Assembly: GCA_030629485.1 (NCBI GenBank)
Contig: DAOVOW010000171.1
Span: forward strand, 1 to 5,320
From: a bacterium
GTDB taxonomy: Bacteria > Zixibacteria > MSB-5A5 > GN15 > FEB-12
Reading direction: 5' to 3'
Length of the DNA stretch: 5,320 bases
Below, piece after piece: positions 1-5,154 of this stretch. How positions within the stretch are numbered: the stretch's first letter is position 1; every line of letters begins with the position of its first letter. The notes under the pieces are model-generated. The model ran no database searches and was not told where the DNA came from. It saw only the letters and a list, made by a program, of their open reading frames with translations. The translations under genes and the position numbers were made by a program.

Positions 1-1254
1 GGGCTGGCAACGGCCGCTTTCCTGGCAACCAAAGGACTCTCGGTCACCGTCGCTGAGAAAAACCAATTCATTGTCGACTCGCTCAGAAAGGGCAAACTGC
101 ATTTCCGCGAACCTGAGCTTGCAGAACGACTGAAGGCAACCGTCGGGGCCAGGCGTCTTCGTGTTGTCTTACCGTCCAGAGAGATCTACCAGAAGGCCTC
201 GATCATCATCGTAGCTATCGATTCGGCCGACCAGCAGACGTGGAAGATGAAGCTGGCTGCCTTCGAACGAATGGCCGCGTGGATCGGAGGTATCAAGCGC
301 AAGCAACCGGCGGTGGTACTGCTCAAGTCGACCAACATTCTCGGCTTCGCCGGTCTCTTTCGACAGCTTCTCGATCAGGCGGCGTTTGGCCATGAAGTAC
401 AACTGGTCGTCAATCCCGAATTCCTCAGAGAAGGTTGCGCTTACGAGGATACGGCTCGCCCGTGGCGAGTGGTGGTTGGCGCTGACGATCCGAAAGCGCG
501 GCGGCGAGTGGTGCGATTCTACAAGAAGCTCCTAAGCGCTTCGGTTCCGATCATCGAAACCGATTGCGCCTCGGCTGAGTTGATCAAGCTCGGGGCCAAT
601 CTCTACCTGTCACACCGACTTGCTTTTATCCATGAAATCGCCGAATACGCTCACCTGCAATCACTGGATCTCGCCGCCGTCAAACAGGCGATAGGTCTCG
701 ACCCGCGTATCGGCAGCGACTACTTCGAACCCGGTCTTGGTTTCGGCGGCTCCTGCCTGCCCAAGGATTGCTACCTGATCAATTCCCGCGAGTCGGGTAC
801 GAGGTTCACATTCCACACCGCCGAGACGGCGCTCGAAATCAATGAACGAGTATTGACGAACATTGTGACAGTTTTGCAGTCTCGCTTGAGCAGTCTCAAG
901 CGAAAAAAGATAGCTCTGCTCGGCGCCGCGTTCAAGCCGGAGACCGATGACACTCGCGGTTCTCAGGCGGTCAAGCTGGCGTTGAAACTTCGCCGACGAG
1001 GGGCGAAAGTCGCCGTGTACGAACCGTTCCTTACCGCCGCCGACCGCATTGTCGAGGGGAATCTGCCGCTTGAGCACGATTTGAATGAAACACTAATGAA
1101 CGCTCACGTTATCGTGATCGGTACGGCGCATCGTCGCTTCCGAAACCTGCGTCCGAAAACCGTTGCGGCTCTGGTCAGGAACAAACTTGTCTGCGATCGT
1201 TTCGGACTGCTCAACCACGCTAACTGGGAGAAGCATGGCTTTGAGTTTGTGTAA
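1..1254 (+). CDS. Nucleotide-sugar dehydrogenase (UDP-glucose/UDP-ManNAc 6-dehydrogenase family), 5' end outside window
   Basis: The reading frame is open from base 1, so the true start lies upstream; 417 residues are visible. The family oxidises the C6 hydroxyl of a UDP-hexose to a carboxylate in two NAD-dependent steps in the cytoplasm, feeding capsule or exopolysaccharide synthesis. The first visible residues (GLATAAFLATKGLSVTVAEK) are the end of the Rossmann GxGxxG helix and the second strand, so only about ten residues are probably missing. Family catalytic positions are all present by visible residue number: T111 (KST), E140 and E144 (NPEFLREG), K196 and N200 (AELIKLGAN), active-site C252 and D256 (GFGGSCLPKD). 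The C-terminal UDP-binding domain follows, with FKPETDDTRGS (K312, R319) and GTAHRRFRNL. An internal ATG at 247 is not the start, because conserved Rossmann sequence precedes it. The substrate cannot be fixed from motifs alone: UDP-glucose, UDP-ManNAc and UDP-GlcNAc enzymes share them. An epimerase lies 282 bp downstream on the same strand. Confidence 0.93.
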   Translation, partial: GLATAAFLATKGLSVTVAEKNQFIVDSLRKGKLHFREPELAERLKATVGARRLRVVLPSREIYQKASIIIVAIDSADQQTWKMKLAAFERMAAWIGGIKRKQPAVVLLKSTNILGFAGLFRQLLDQAAFGHEVQLVVNPEFLREGCAYEDTARPWRVVVGADDPKARRRVVRFYKKLLSASVPIIETDCASAELIKLGANLYLSHRLAFIHEIAEYAHLQSLDLAAVKQAIGLDPRIGSDYFEPGLGFGGSCLPKDCYLINSRESGTRFTFHTAETALEINERVLTNIVTVLQSRLSSLKRKKIALLGAAFKPETDDTRGSQAVKLALKLRRRGAKVAVYEPFLTAADRIVEGNLPLEHDLNETLMNAHVIVIGTAHRRFRNLRPKTVAALVRNKLVCDRFGLLNHANWEKHGFEFV

Positions 1255-1333
1255 GTATTTGAGTGGCCCACAGTTTGCTGCGGGAAAGCTGGTGTTGTCG
1301 AAACCGCAGGGGTTTAGTCCTACAGGGCTTTGT

Positions 1334-1425
1334 CCTCTCTCGAGAGGGGTGGCCGAAGGCCGGGGTGTGTTTGCCCAGTCGGGAATGCAAAAAAACACAC
1401 CCCTGAATCCCCTCTCAAGAGGGGA
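1334..1425. repeat. Composite inverted repeat: two oppositely oriented copies of one palindromic element
   Basis: The left arm (1334-1372) reads CCTCTCTCGAGAGGGG, then GGCCGAAGGCC, then GGGGTGTGTTT. The right arm (1391-1425) is AAAAACACACCCCTGAATC followed by CCCCTCTCAAGAGGGG. The reverse complement of the right arm matches the left arm over the CTC-rich palindrome and over the GGGGTGTGTTT block, differing mainly in the short linker between them. Each arm also carries its own inner palindrome, for example CCCCTC-TCAA-GAGGGG. About 18 bp separate the arms. The layout resembles a pair of REP/MITE-like dispersed repeats. This family recurs, as far as I recall, in intergenic DNA of environmental bacteria, but copy number in this genome cannot be seen here. 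Confidence 0.75.
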
Positions 1426-1446
1426 TGAAGACCAGTTGCCGCGCCG

Positions 1447-1466
1447 GGCAGACGTGCACGTCTGCC
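1447..1466. repeat. Perfect 20-bp palindrome
   Basis: GGCAGACGTGCACGTCTGCC is its own reverse complement over 20 bp. It is followed by GCCC. A diverged copy of the same segment, matching 18 of 22 positions from CAGACG to CCGCCC, lies at 3517-3538 in another gap. This suggests a dispersed element, not an operator specific to the epimerase. It sits 70 bp before the epimerase start, so binding by a dimeric regulator is possible but less likely. Confidence 0.75.
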
Positions 1467-1525
1467 GCCCGATAGAGTCGAGTTTCATCGCGGCGCATGT
1501 GGACATACGCCGCGCACATTTTGAT

Positions 1526-1530
1526 GGAAG
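1526..1530 (+). promoter_or_regulatory. Ribosome binding site of the epimerase
   Basis: GGAAG lies six bases before the ATG at 1537, which is normal spacing. It fixes the start next to the Rossmann motif. Confidence 0.65.
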
Positions 1531-1536
1531 AATCGG

Positions 1537-2511
1537 ATGATTAAACGCATTCTCGTCACCGGCTCGTCCGGCACCGTTGGCACGGCACTGGTGCAGGCGC
1601 TTGGCGATGCCGGTTGCACTGTCACACCGCTGGACATACGGCATTCGATATGGGATGCAAGGATCGATCGTAGGACTATCATTCACGATCTCAGAAAGCC
1701 GTTCGACAAACTGCGACTGCATCACAAACCGGACTTAATCATCCATCTGGCCGCCAACGCCCGCGTGCATGATTCGGTGATTCAACCGCAGATGGCCTTT
1801 GACAATTACTTGATGACCTACAATGTTCTGGAGTACGCACGTAAGCGGGGCATAGAGCGAGTCCTGTTCAGTTCGTCGCGCGAGGTTTACGGTGAAACCA
1901 ATGCCCGCAGCCGAATCCGTGAAGACAATACGCACGTAATCAGAATGAAGGCGCCATACACCGCTTCGAAGTTCGCCTCCGAGGCGCTGATACATTCCTA
2001 CCACGACTGCTACGGTATCAAGCCGGTAATTGTGAGACTTTCAAACGTGTACGGTCGGTATGACGTCTCTGAGCGCGTTATACCGCTTTTCCTGTACTAC
2101 GCCAAGCGGAACCGCGAACTGTGCGTGTTCGGTAAGGACAAGAAACTCGACTTTACCTATATCGATGACTGCACGGATGGTCTGGTGCGGATCGTCAAAC
2201 GTTTCGACCGCGTGGCCGGGCTGACCTTCAATATCTCGACGGGAGAAGGGGAGAGGCTGGTTGATCTGGCGCGTATGATCGCCGACGTTGTCGGCTCTTT
2301 TTCAAAGATCACGACCACTGACAAGAGAGTGGGGGAGATCTCATCGTTTGTTGGCGATATCTCGCTGGCCAGAACCAAGCTCGGCTACCGCCCCAGAGTA
2401 ACGCTGCAAGACGGCCTTCAGGCCACGGCTGAATGGTACTTCGAGGCGATGAAACAACGCCGCATCTACGCCACCCAGCGCCGCAACCTGGCCCGGCGGG
2501 GTTGGGCCTGA
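1537..2511 (+). CDS. NAD-dependent nucleotide-sugar epimerase/dehydratase (extended SDR, GalE-like)
   Basis: The product is 324 residues, normal for this family. It is a cytoplasmic NAD-dependent enzyme acting on a nucleotide sugar, most simply a UDP-hexose 4-epimerase or a related dehydratase. Visible features in order: the Rossmann glycine motif TGSSGTVG (8-15); HLAAN (70-74), the usual AA after strand 4; FSSSREVYG (111-119) with the catalytic Ser at about 114; the catalytic pair Y141 and K145 in YTASK; RLSNVYGRYD (168-177), which shapes the substrate pocket; and LDFTYIDDC (204-212), typical of sugar epimerases. The C-terminus ends in a basic tail. The ATG at 1537 is supported by GGAAG six bases upstream and by the glycine motif starting right after it. 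Exact substrate and reaction cannot be assigned by eye. Its neighbour, a nucleotide-sugar dehydrogenase, supports a role in surface glycan precursor supply. Confidence 0.92.
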   Translation: MIKRILVTGSSGTVGTALVQALGDAGCTVTPLDIRHSIWDARIDRRTIIHDLRKPFDKLRLHHKPDLIIHLAANARVHDSVIQPQMAFDNYLMTYNVLEYARKRGIERVLFSSSREVYGETNARSRIREDNTHVIRMKAPYTASKFASEALIHSYHDCYGIKPVIVRLSNVYGRYDVSERVIPLFLYYAKRNRELCVFGKDKKLDFTYIDDCTDGLVRIVKRFDRVAGLTFNISTGEGERLVDLARMIADVVGSFSKITTTDKRVGEISSFVGDISLARTKLGYRPRVTLQDGLQATAEWYFEAMKQRRIYATQRRNLARRGWA

Positions 2512-2519
2512 TCTCGTAG

Positions 2520-2542
2520 GTCAGGAGCCCTGCGCTCCTGAC
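2520..2542. repeat. Stem-loop right after the epimerase stop
   Basis: GTCAGGAGC and GCTCCTGAC form a perfect 9-bp stem around the 5-base loop CCTGC, beginning 8 bases after the stop codon. There is no T-tract after it, so Rho-independent termination is doubtful; it could still protect the 3' end of the mRNA. The form (GTAGGTCAGGAGC...GCTCCTGAC) resembles a dispersed intergenic repeat. Confidence 0.7.
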
Positions 2543-2583
2543 AGTCTGGGAGGTGCAGGGCGGATTATGATGGTACGCCCGTT

Positions 2584-2605
2584 GCCCTGAGCACAGTCGA
2601 AGGGC
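2584..2605. repeat. Short dispersed-repeat-like hairpin (GCCCTGAGC...GTCGAAGGGC)
   Basis: GCCCT and AGGGC bracket GAGCACAGTCGA. On the other strand this reads GCCCTTCGACTGTGCTCAGGGC with one-base context on each side. Sequences of the form CCTTCGAC...CTCAGGG are widespread intergenic repeats in unrelated environmental bacteria; that link is from memory, not a search. Confidence 0.55.
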
Positions 2606-2765
2606 GAACAAGATATCACATCAAAAGCGAAGCGGCTGCTACGCTTGACATACAGGTACGCCACCTAAAGCGACGCGACAGATGACCGTCATAACCGACG
2701 CGTACGCACTACGATAGCGAATACGCGCCTATTTGCAGACTTTTGTACTTTCGCCAATTGGAAGC

Positions 2766-2792
2766 TTGACAAGTTTCTTGTTTGGCTTTAAT
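2766..2792 (+). promoter_or_regulatory. Candidate sigma-70-type promoter upstream of the small membrane protein
   Basis: TTGACA (2766-2771, perfect -35) is followed after 15 bases by TTTAAT (2787-2792, five of six to the -10 consensus). The spacer is shorter than the usual 17. The surrounding DNA is more AT-rich than its flanks. It would give a leader of about 130 bases before the ATG at 2932. No other promoter in this gap looks better. Confidence 0.35.
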
Positions 2793-2917
2793 TGTAGTTA
2801 AAGCTATCGATGGCACGATGCATACTGGGACGTTCCTATGTGAATGCACATGGCACACGCGAAAGGTGTACCCACTCGTCGCGTATGGTACCCGTCATCA
2901 TTAATGAACAAGCCGAT

Positions 2918-2923
2918 GGAAGA
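2918..2923 (+). promoter_or_regulatory. Ribosome binding site of the small membrane protein
   Basis: GGAAGA is placed eight bases before the ATG at 2932. It is the main support for this start and for the gene being real. Confidence 0.6.
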
Positions 2924-2931
2924 CAGACCTG

Positions 2932-3267
2932 ATGTCTGCAGCTACTTTATTGACACAACTTTCCGATCTGGGTGATCGGGCGGTCGCTGAAGCGGACCGT
3001 TTTACCAGTGGTCTGGGTGCGATCAAGACGCTGATCCTTGAGACTTTCGGACCCAACGGACTAATTGCCGCGTACTTTGTAGTCGCCGTGTTGGGGCTTG
3101 TGATAGCCTGGCATCTTACCAAAATCACTTTTGCAGCTCTCAAGTATCTGGTTGTCCCGGCGATTGCGCTGGCTTTGTTGCTTAGTTTCGTGCTGCCATA
3201 TTCTTTTGTAAATCTCTTCCCGGCGACTGTTGTCGGCTGTTCGCTGGTTCTCCTGGCCAAGGGCTGA
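2932..3267 (+). CDS. Small membrane protein of unknown function
   Basis: I do not recognise this 111-residue protein. The first 40 residues are soluble-looking and probably amphipathic (LLTQLSDLGDRAVAEADRF). Hydrophobic segments follow at about 44-61 (LIAAYFVVAVLGLVIAW) and 71-90 (KYLVVPAIALALLLSFVLPY), and a shorter one at about 95-109 that ends in LLAKG. This predicts two, perhaps three, inner-membrane helices with almost no loops between them. The start is supported by GGAAGA eight bases before the ATG. It stands alone: a 420-bp gap lies before it and an IS remnant begins about 40 bp after it. A reverse-strand frame over the same bases lacks comparable protein-like features. It is likely a real gene because of the RBS and the clean hydrophobic pattern, but there is no functional assignment. 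Confidence 0.7.
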   Translation: MSAATLLTQLSDLGDRAVAEADRFTSGLGAIKTLILETFGPNGLIAAYFVVAVLGLVIAWHLTKITFAALKYLVVPAIALALLLSFVLPYSFVNLFPATVVGCSLVLLAKG

Positions 3268-3311
3268 CGAAGTAGCCCACTAAGAGCGAACCGACAGGTG
3301 GGTTCTGCATC

Positions 3312-3416
3312 TCAATATTGACTCAGCACATGTTCTGCCATTGTCCACTCTTCCTGCGAATGCAAACCGATAAACTTGACTCGCTCATTCATAGCACAGG
3401 TCTCTTTCCAGGGCAC
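3312..3416 (-). pseudogene. Truncated IS481-family transposase (N-terminal 34 codons)
   Basis: The frame starts at a GTG (3416-3414), giving (M)PWKETCAMNERVKFI, then GLHSQEEWTMAEHVLSQY and a stop at 3314-3312. PWKE-x-CAM-N/D-x-R-x-KFI is the characteristic start of one IS481 transposase group. The following EEWTMAE matches the usual stretch before the helix-turn-helix. The intact protein would be around 300 or more residues with an integrase core; only about a tenth remains. The stop falls where family members read RYGISR, so decay or a rearrangement junction lies there. Upstream, AAGGAGGTGAT (minus strand, 3429-3419) is an almost perfect complement to the 16S rRNA 3' end. Translation of a short peptide is therefore conceivable, though a function is unlikely. 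Confidence 0.72.
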
Positions 3417-3451
3417 GAATCACCTCCTTGTCAATTCATACCCAATGTAAC

Positions 3452-3501
3452 CTGTTACCTATGTCTCCGGTCTAAACTGTTACCTATCTGCCTGGTCCAC
3501 A
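3452..3501. repeat. Two 25-nt direct repeats at the IS481 end
   Basis: CTGTTACCTAT occurs at 3452-3462 and again at 3477-3487, exactly 25 bases apart, each followed by a degenerate CxGGTCxAxA tail. The two 25-base units match at 19 positions. Just before them, GTAAC-CT-GTTAC (3447-3458) forms a small inverted repeat. Subterminal repeats like these are plausible transposase binding sites. Confidence 0.65.
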
Positions 3502-3651
3502 CCTGTGTCAAGGGGACAGACGAGGGCATCTGCCGCCCACGAGTGGCATATCGGCAGGTGGAAATAGAGGTTGACGAGGACACCTCGGATTCCCATCTTA
3601 CTGGGACTCTGGGGCAGACCCCGGTCAACCGGTCTGAAATAACCCTATGAC
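3502..3651. repeat. Repeat fragments and hairpins in the rmuC leader
   Basis: No gene is visible. The left part (3517-3538) is a diverged copy of the palindromic segment at 1449-1470. It runs into an imperfect hairpin whose outer arms are CTGCCG (3530-3535) and CGGCAG (3552-3557). Then come CGAGG-ACA-CCTCG (3575-3587), GGGG-CAGA-CCCC (3611-3622) and CAGACC...GGTCTG (3615-3636). A TTGACG at 3571 has no good -10 partner. No T-tract follows any stem. Confidence 0.55.
3615..3636 (+). promoter_or_regulatory. Leader hairpins just before rmuC, two mutually exclusive forms
   Basis: CAGACC (3615-3620) pairs with GGTCTG (3631-3636), and inside them GG-TCAA-CC continues the stem past a two-base CC bulge. 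The CAGACC arm also takes part in GGGG-CAGA-CCCC (3611-3622), so both cannot form together. The stem ends 27 bases before the GTG start and 15 before the TTG. It may be only a repeat fragment; regulation is a guess. Confidence 0.3.
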
Positions 3652-3653
3652 TT

Positions 3654-3657
3654 GGAG
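3654..3657 (+). promoter_or_regulatory. Ribosome binding site deciding the rmuC start
   Basis: GGAG is six bases from GTG 3664. It overlaps the codons of the alternative TTG start at 3652, so the two starts are alternatives. The GTG form removes four residues (MEYS) and leaves the membrane segment intact. Confidence 0.55.
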
Positions 3658-3663
3658 TATTCT

Positions 3664-5028
3664 GTGGGTGACCTATTGCTTTGGTTTGTGCTAGGCGGCA
3701 CTATCCTCAACGCCGTGCTGATCGCAGTGATTCTGTTCCGATTCTCAAGAACCACGGTAAAAGGGGCCGTTGAAGGCGCTGATGAGACGGTCCGCAACGA
3801 ACTCCGCTTGGGGCGCGAAGAAGCGAATAAGTCTGCAAGGGAGCTACGTCAGGAAGTAACAGAGGGCCTTAAGTCGACCAACCAAAACGTCGTCACGACC
3901 TTGGGACAAATAGGTCAGCTTCAGCAAACTGAACTCCATGGGATGACGAGGCAACTCAAGGGGCTCGCAGAGTCTAGTCAATCAGCGCTAGAACAAGTAC
4001 GAACCGCTCTTGACTCTCGATTGAAGGAACTGCAGGAGGGTAACGAGAAAAAGCTCGAGGAAATGCGAAAGACCGTTGATGAGAAGTTGCAGGACACTCT
4101 TCAGAAGCGATTGGGAGAGTCCTTTGAGCTAGTTAGCGGCCAGTTGGAAAGGGTCCAGAAAGGCTTGGGGGAGATGCAGAATCTCGCCACGGGAGTGGGT
4201 GATCTAAGACGAGTTCTGACTAACGTCAAGGCACGAGGAACATGGGCTGAAGTTCAGCTTGGCGCCCTTCTAGAGCAAATACTGGCGCCAGGACAGTACG
4301 AGAAAAACGTCCGGGTCAAAGCCGACACCAACGAGCGTGTTGAGTATGCGATTCGACTACCGGGCCCAAAGGATGAACCTGACACCTGCGTATGGCTTCC
4401 AATTGACTCGAAATTCCCACAGGAAGACTATCTTCGTATTCAAGATGCCGCCGATCAGGGCGATCCGGACGCCGTCCAGAAGGCTGTCGATGCGCTCTCT
4501 CGTTCAATAAAGTCATTCGCGCAAGATATCCATGCCAAGTACCATAATCCGCCTGAAACCACGGATTTCGCGATTATGTTCCTTGCCACCGAGGGTCTAT
4601 ATGCTGAAGTGCTGCGACAGCCAACAGTAGTCGAACGGTTGCAGGTCCAATACCGAATCGTTATCGCGGGACCGACGACGCTAGCAGCAATCCTCAGCAG
4701 CCTTCGACTAGGTTTCCAGACGTTAGCCATCGAGAAACGGGCTTCAGAAGTCTGGAAGATTCTGTCGGCTGTAAAGACCGAGTTTGCCAAGTTTGGGAAG
4801 ACTCTTGATACAGTGAAGCGGCAACTTAATGCTGCAACGAACACTATTGTTGAGACCGGAACTCGGACTCGTGCGATGGAACGAAAGCTTCGGTCGGTGG
4901 AGCAACTCCCGGAGTTGGAGGCCTCAGAGGTCCTCCAACTCGATGCACCGAATTCCAAGTCAGAGGTGGACGCAGAGGAAGTCGAAGGAAGCACAGATGC
5001 CAACCAGGATTTAGAAACTCAATCCTGA
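3664..5028 (+). CDS. rmuC: RmuC family DNA recombination protein
   Basis: In E. coli RmuC lowers the rate of inversions at short inverted repeats, and its core resembles a PD-(D/E)XK nuclease; the biochemical activity is poorly known. I number residues from the upstream TTG at 3652 (458 aa). A single membrane segment lies at about 6-30. A long coiled coil follows at about 40-175, rich in Lys, Glu, Gln and Leu. The RmuC core then shows VKARGTWAEVQLGALLEQIL (192-211), PIDSKFPQEDY (250-260, the presumed D..K catalytic motif), TTDFAIMFLATEGLYAEVLR (303-322) and GPTTLAAIL (340-348). The acidic C-terminal tail looks disordered. Length fits the family (E. coli about 475). I prefer GTG 3664 because GGAG lies six bases before it, while TTG 3652 has no Shine-Dalgarno; an in-frame stop at 3640 excludes anything earlier. 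It is probably transcribed alone and converges on the glycosyltransferase. By eye its codons look less GC-rich than those of the sugar genes. Confidence 0.93.
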   Translation: MGDLLLWFVLGGTILNAVLIAVILFRFSRTTVKGAVEGADETVRNELRLGREEANKSARELRQEVTEGLKSTNQNVVTTLGQIGQLQQTELHGMTRQLKGLAESSQSALEQVRTALDSRLKELQEGNEKKLEEMRKTVDEKLQDTLQKRLGESFELVSGQLERVQKGLGEMQNLATGVGDLRRVLTNVKARGTWAEVQLGALLEQILAPGQYEKNVRVKADTNERVEYAIRLPGPKDEPDTCVWLPIDSKFPQEDYLRIQDAADQGDPDAVQKAVDALSRSIKSFAQDIHAKYHNPPETTDFAIMFLATEGLYAEVLRQPTVVERLQVQYRIVIAGPTTLAAILSSLRLGFQTLAIEKRASEVWKILSAVKTEFAKFGKTLDTVKRQLNAATNTIVETGTRTRAMERKLRSVEQLPELEASEVLQLDAPNSKSEVDAEEVEGSTDANQDLETQS

Positions 5029-5154
5029 CTATTGGCACGAGACCTACCGATCGCCTAAACCACGTGTCTGGTTATCACAGCAAACTGACCCGAAGCAGTA
5101 TAAGACCGTTCACCAACCTGCACATTAAAGCGATACTTTAGGCGCAGTGCCCGC
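5029..5154. other. Short gap between convergent genes
   Basis: This 126-bp stretch separates rmuC from the oppositely oriented glycosyltransferase. CGCCTAAA (5052-5059) and TTTAGGCG (5137-5144) are inverted copies 77 bases apart, too far for a simple terminator. No clear bidirectional terminator is visible. Confidence 0.5.

Larger units (their letters stand above)
1255..1536. repeat. Repeat-rich intergenic region between dehydrogenase and epimerase
   Basis: This 282-bp gap holds no credible gene. From left to right it contains a small hairpin (AAACC-GCAGG-GGTTT, 1301-1315), a composite inverted repeat (1334-1425), a perfect 20-bp palindrome (1447-1466), and the ribosome binding site of the next gene. 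None of the hairpins is followed by a T-tract, so they do not look like intrinsic terminators. Whether the two flanking genes share a transcript cannot be decided from sequence. Confidence 0.7.
2512..2931. other. 420-bp intergenic stretch with hairpins and a candidate promoter
   Basis: No credible gene is visible here on either strand. The left 100 bp carry two repeat-like hairpins (2520-2542 and 2584-2605). The middle (about 2640-2740) is rich in short CGACGCG/TACGC words without a clear repeat unit. A promoter-like TTGACA/TTTAAT pair starts at 2766. A small hairpin, CCTATGTG-AATG-CACATGG with one bulged T, lies at 2835-2853 in what could be the leader of the next gene. The end of the stretch supplies that gene's ribosome binding site. 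Confidence 0.6.
3310..3501 (-). mobile_element. Remnant of the left (transposase 5') end of an IS481-family insertion sequence
   Basis: Read on the minus strand, the segment begins with TGTGGACCAGGC at 3501 and continues through two spaced copies of the ATAGGTAACAG motif. Next come a very strong Shine-Dalgarno and the first 34 codons of an IS481-type transposase. That order (terminal TGT, subterminal repeats, RBS, transposase start) is what I recall for IS481 elements. Everything after about 3310, including the HTH and DDE catalytic domain, is missing, so the element cannot move by itself. The outer boundary at 3501 is inferred from the TGT and from the adjoining sequence switching to another repeat type. 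No matching second end is visible in the window. Confidence 0.72.

Noticed and set aside
1301..1470. Possible CRISPR array
   Set aside because: The repeats are inverted, of differing sequence and not regularly spaced; no unit recurs with spacers and no cas gene is present.
1163..1540. Plus-strand open frame of 125 codons overlapping the dehydrogenase end and the repeat gap
   Set aside because: Its first part is out of frame with a clear dehydrogenase and the rest is translated palindromic repeats; no RBS or domain.
1093..1725. Minus-strand open frame of 210 codons
   Set aside because: It spans two well-supported plus-strand genes and the repeat gap, and its translation shows no recognisable motif.
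2901..3260. Minus-strand open frame of 119 codons over the small membrane gene
   Set aside because: The plus strand has an RBS and clean hydrophobic segments; the minus frame is a Ser/Thr/Arg-rich shadow.
3252..3308. Terminator after the small membrane gene (GAACC-GACAGGTG-GGTTC, and AGCCCAC...GTGGGTT)
   Set aside because: The stems are short or have long loops and no T-run follows; the GGTGGGTTCTGC part looks more like another repeat fragment.
3571..3600. Promoter for rmuC (TTGACG with CATCTT or ATCTTA)
   Set aside because: Only the -35 part is convincing; the -10 candidates match three of six positions at best, which is expected by chance.
3318..3650. Plus-strand open frame of 110 codons before rmuC
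   Set aside because: It reads antisense through the IS481 transposase remnant and then through repeat fragments, has no RBS, and its composition (many Cys, Pro, His) is not protein-like.
4455..5003. Minus-strand open frame of 182 codons inside rmuC
   Set aside because: It is antisense to the conserved RmuC core and is Ser/Arg-rich with no family motif.
5052..5144. CGCCTAAA / TTTAGGCG inverted pair between convergent genes as a terminator
   Set aside because: An 8-bp match 77 bases apart in a 126-bp gap can arise by chance, and there is no T-tract.
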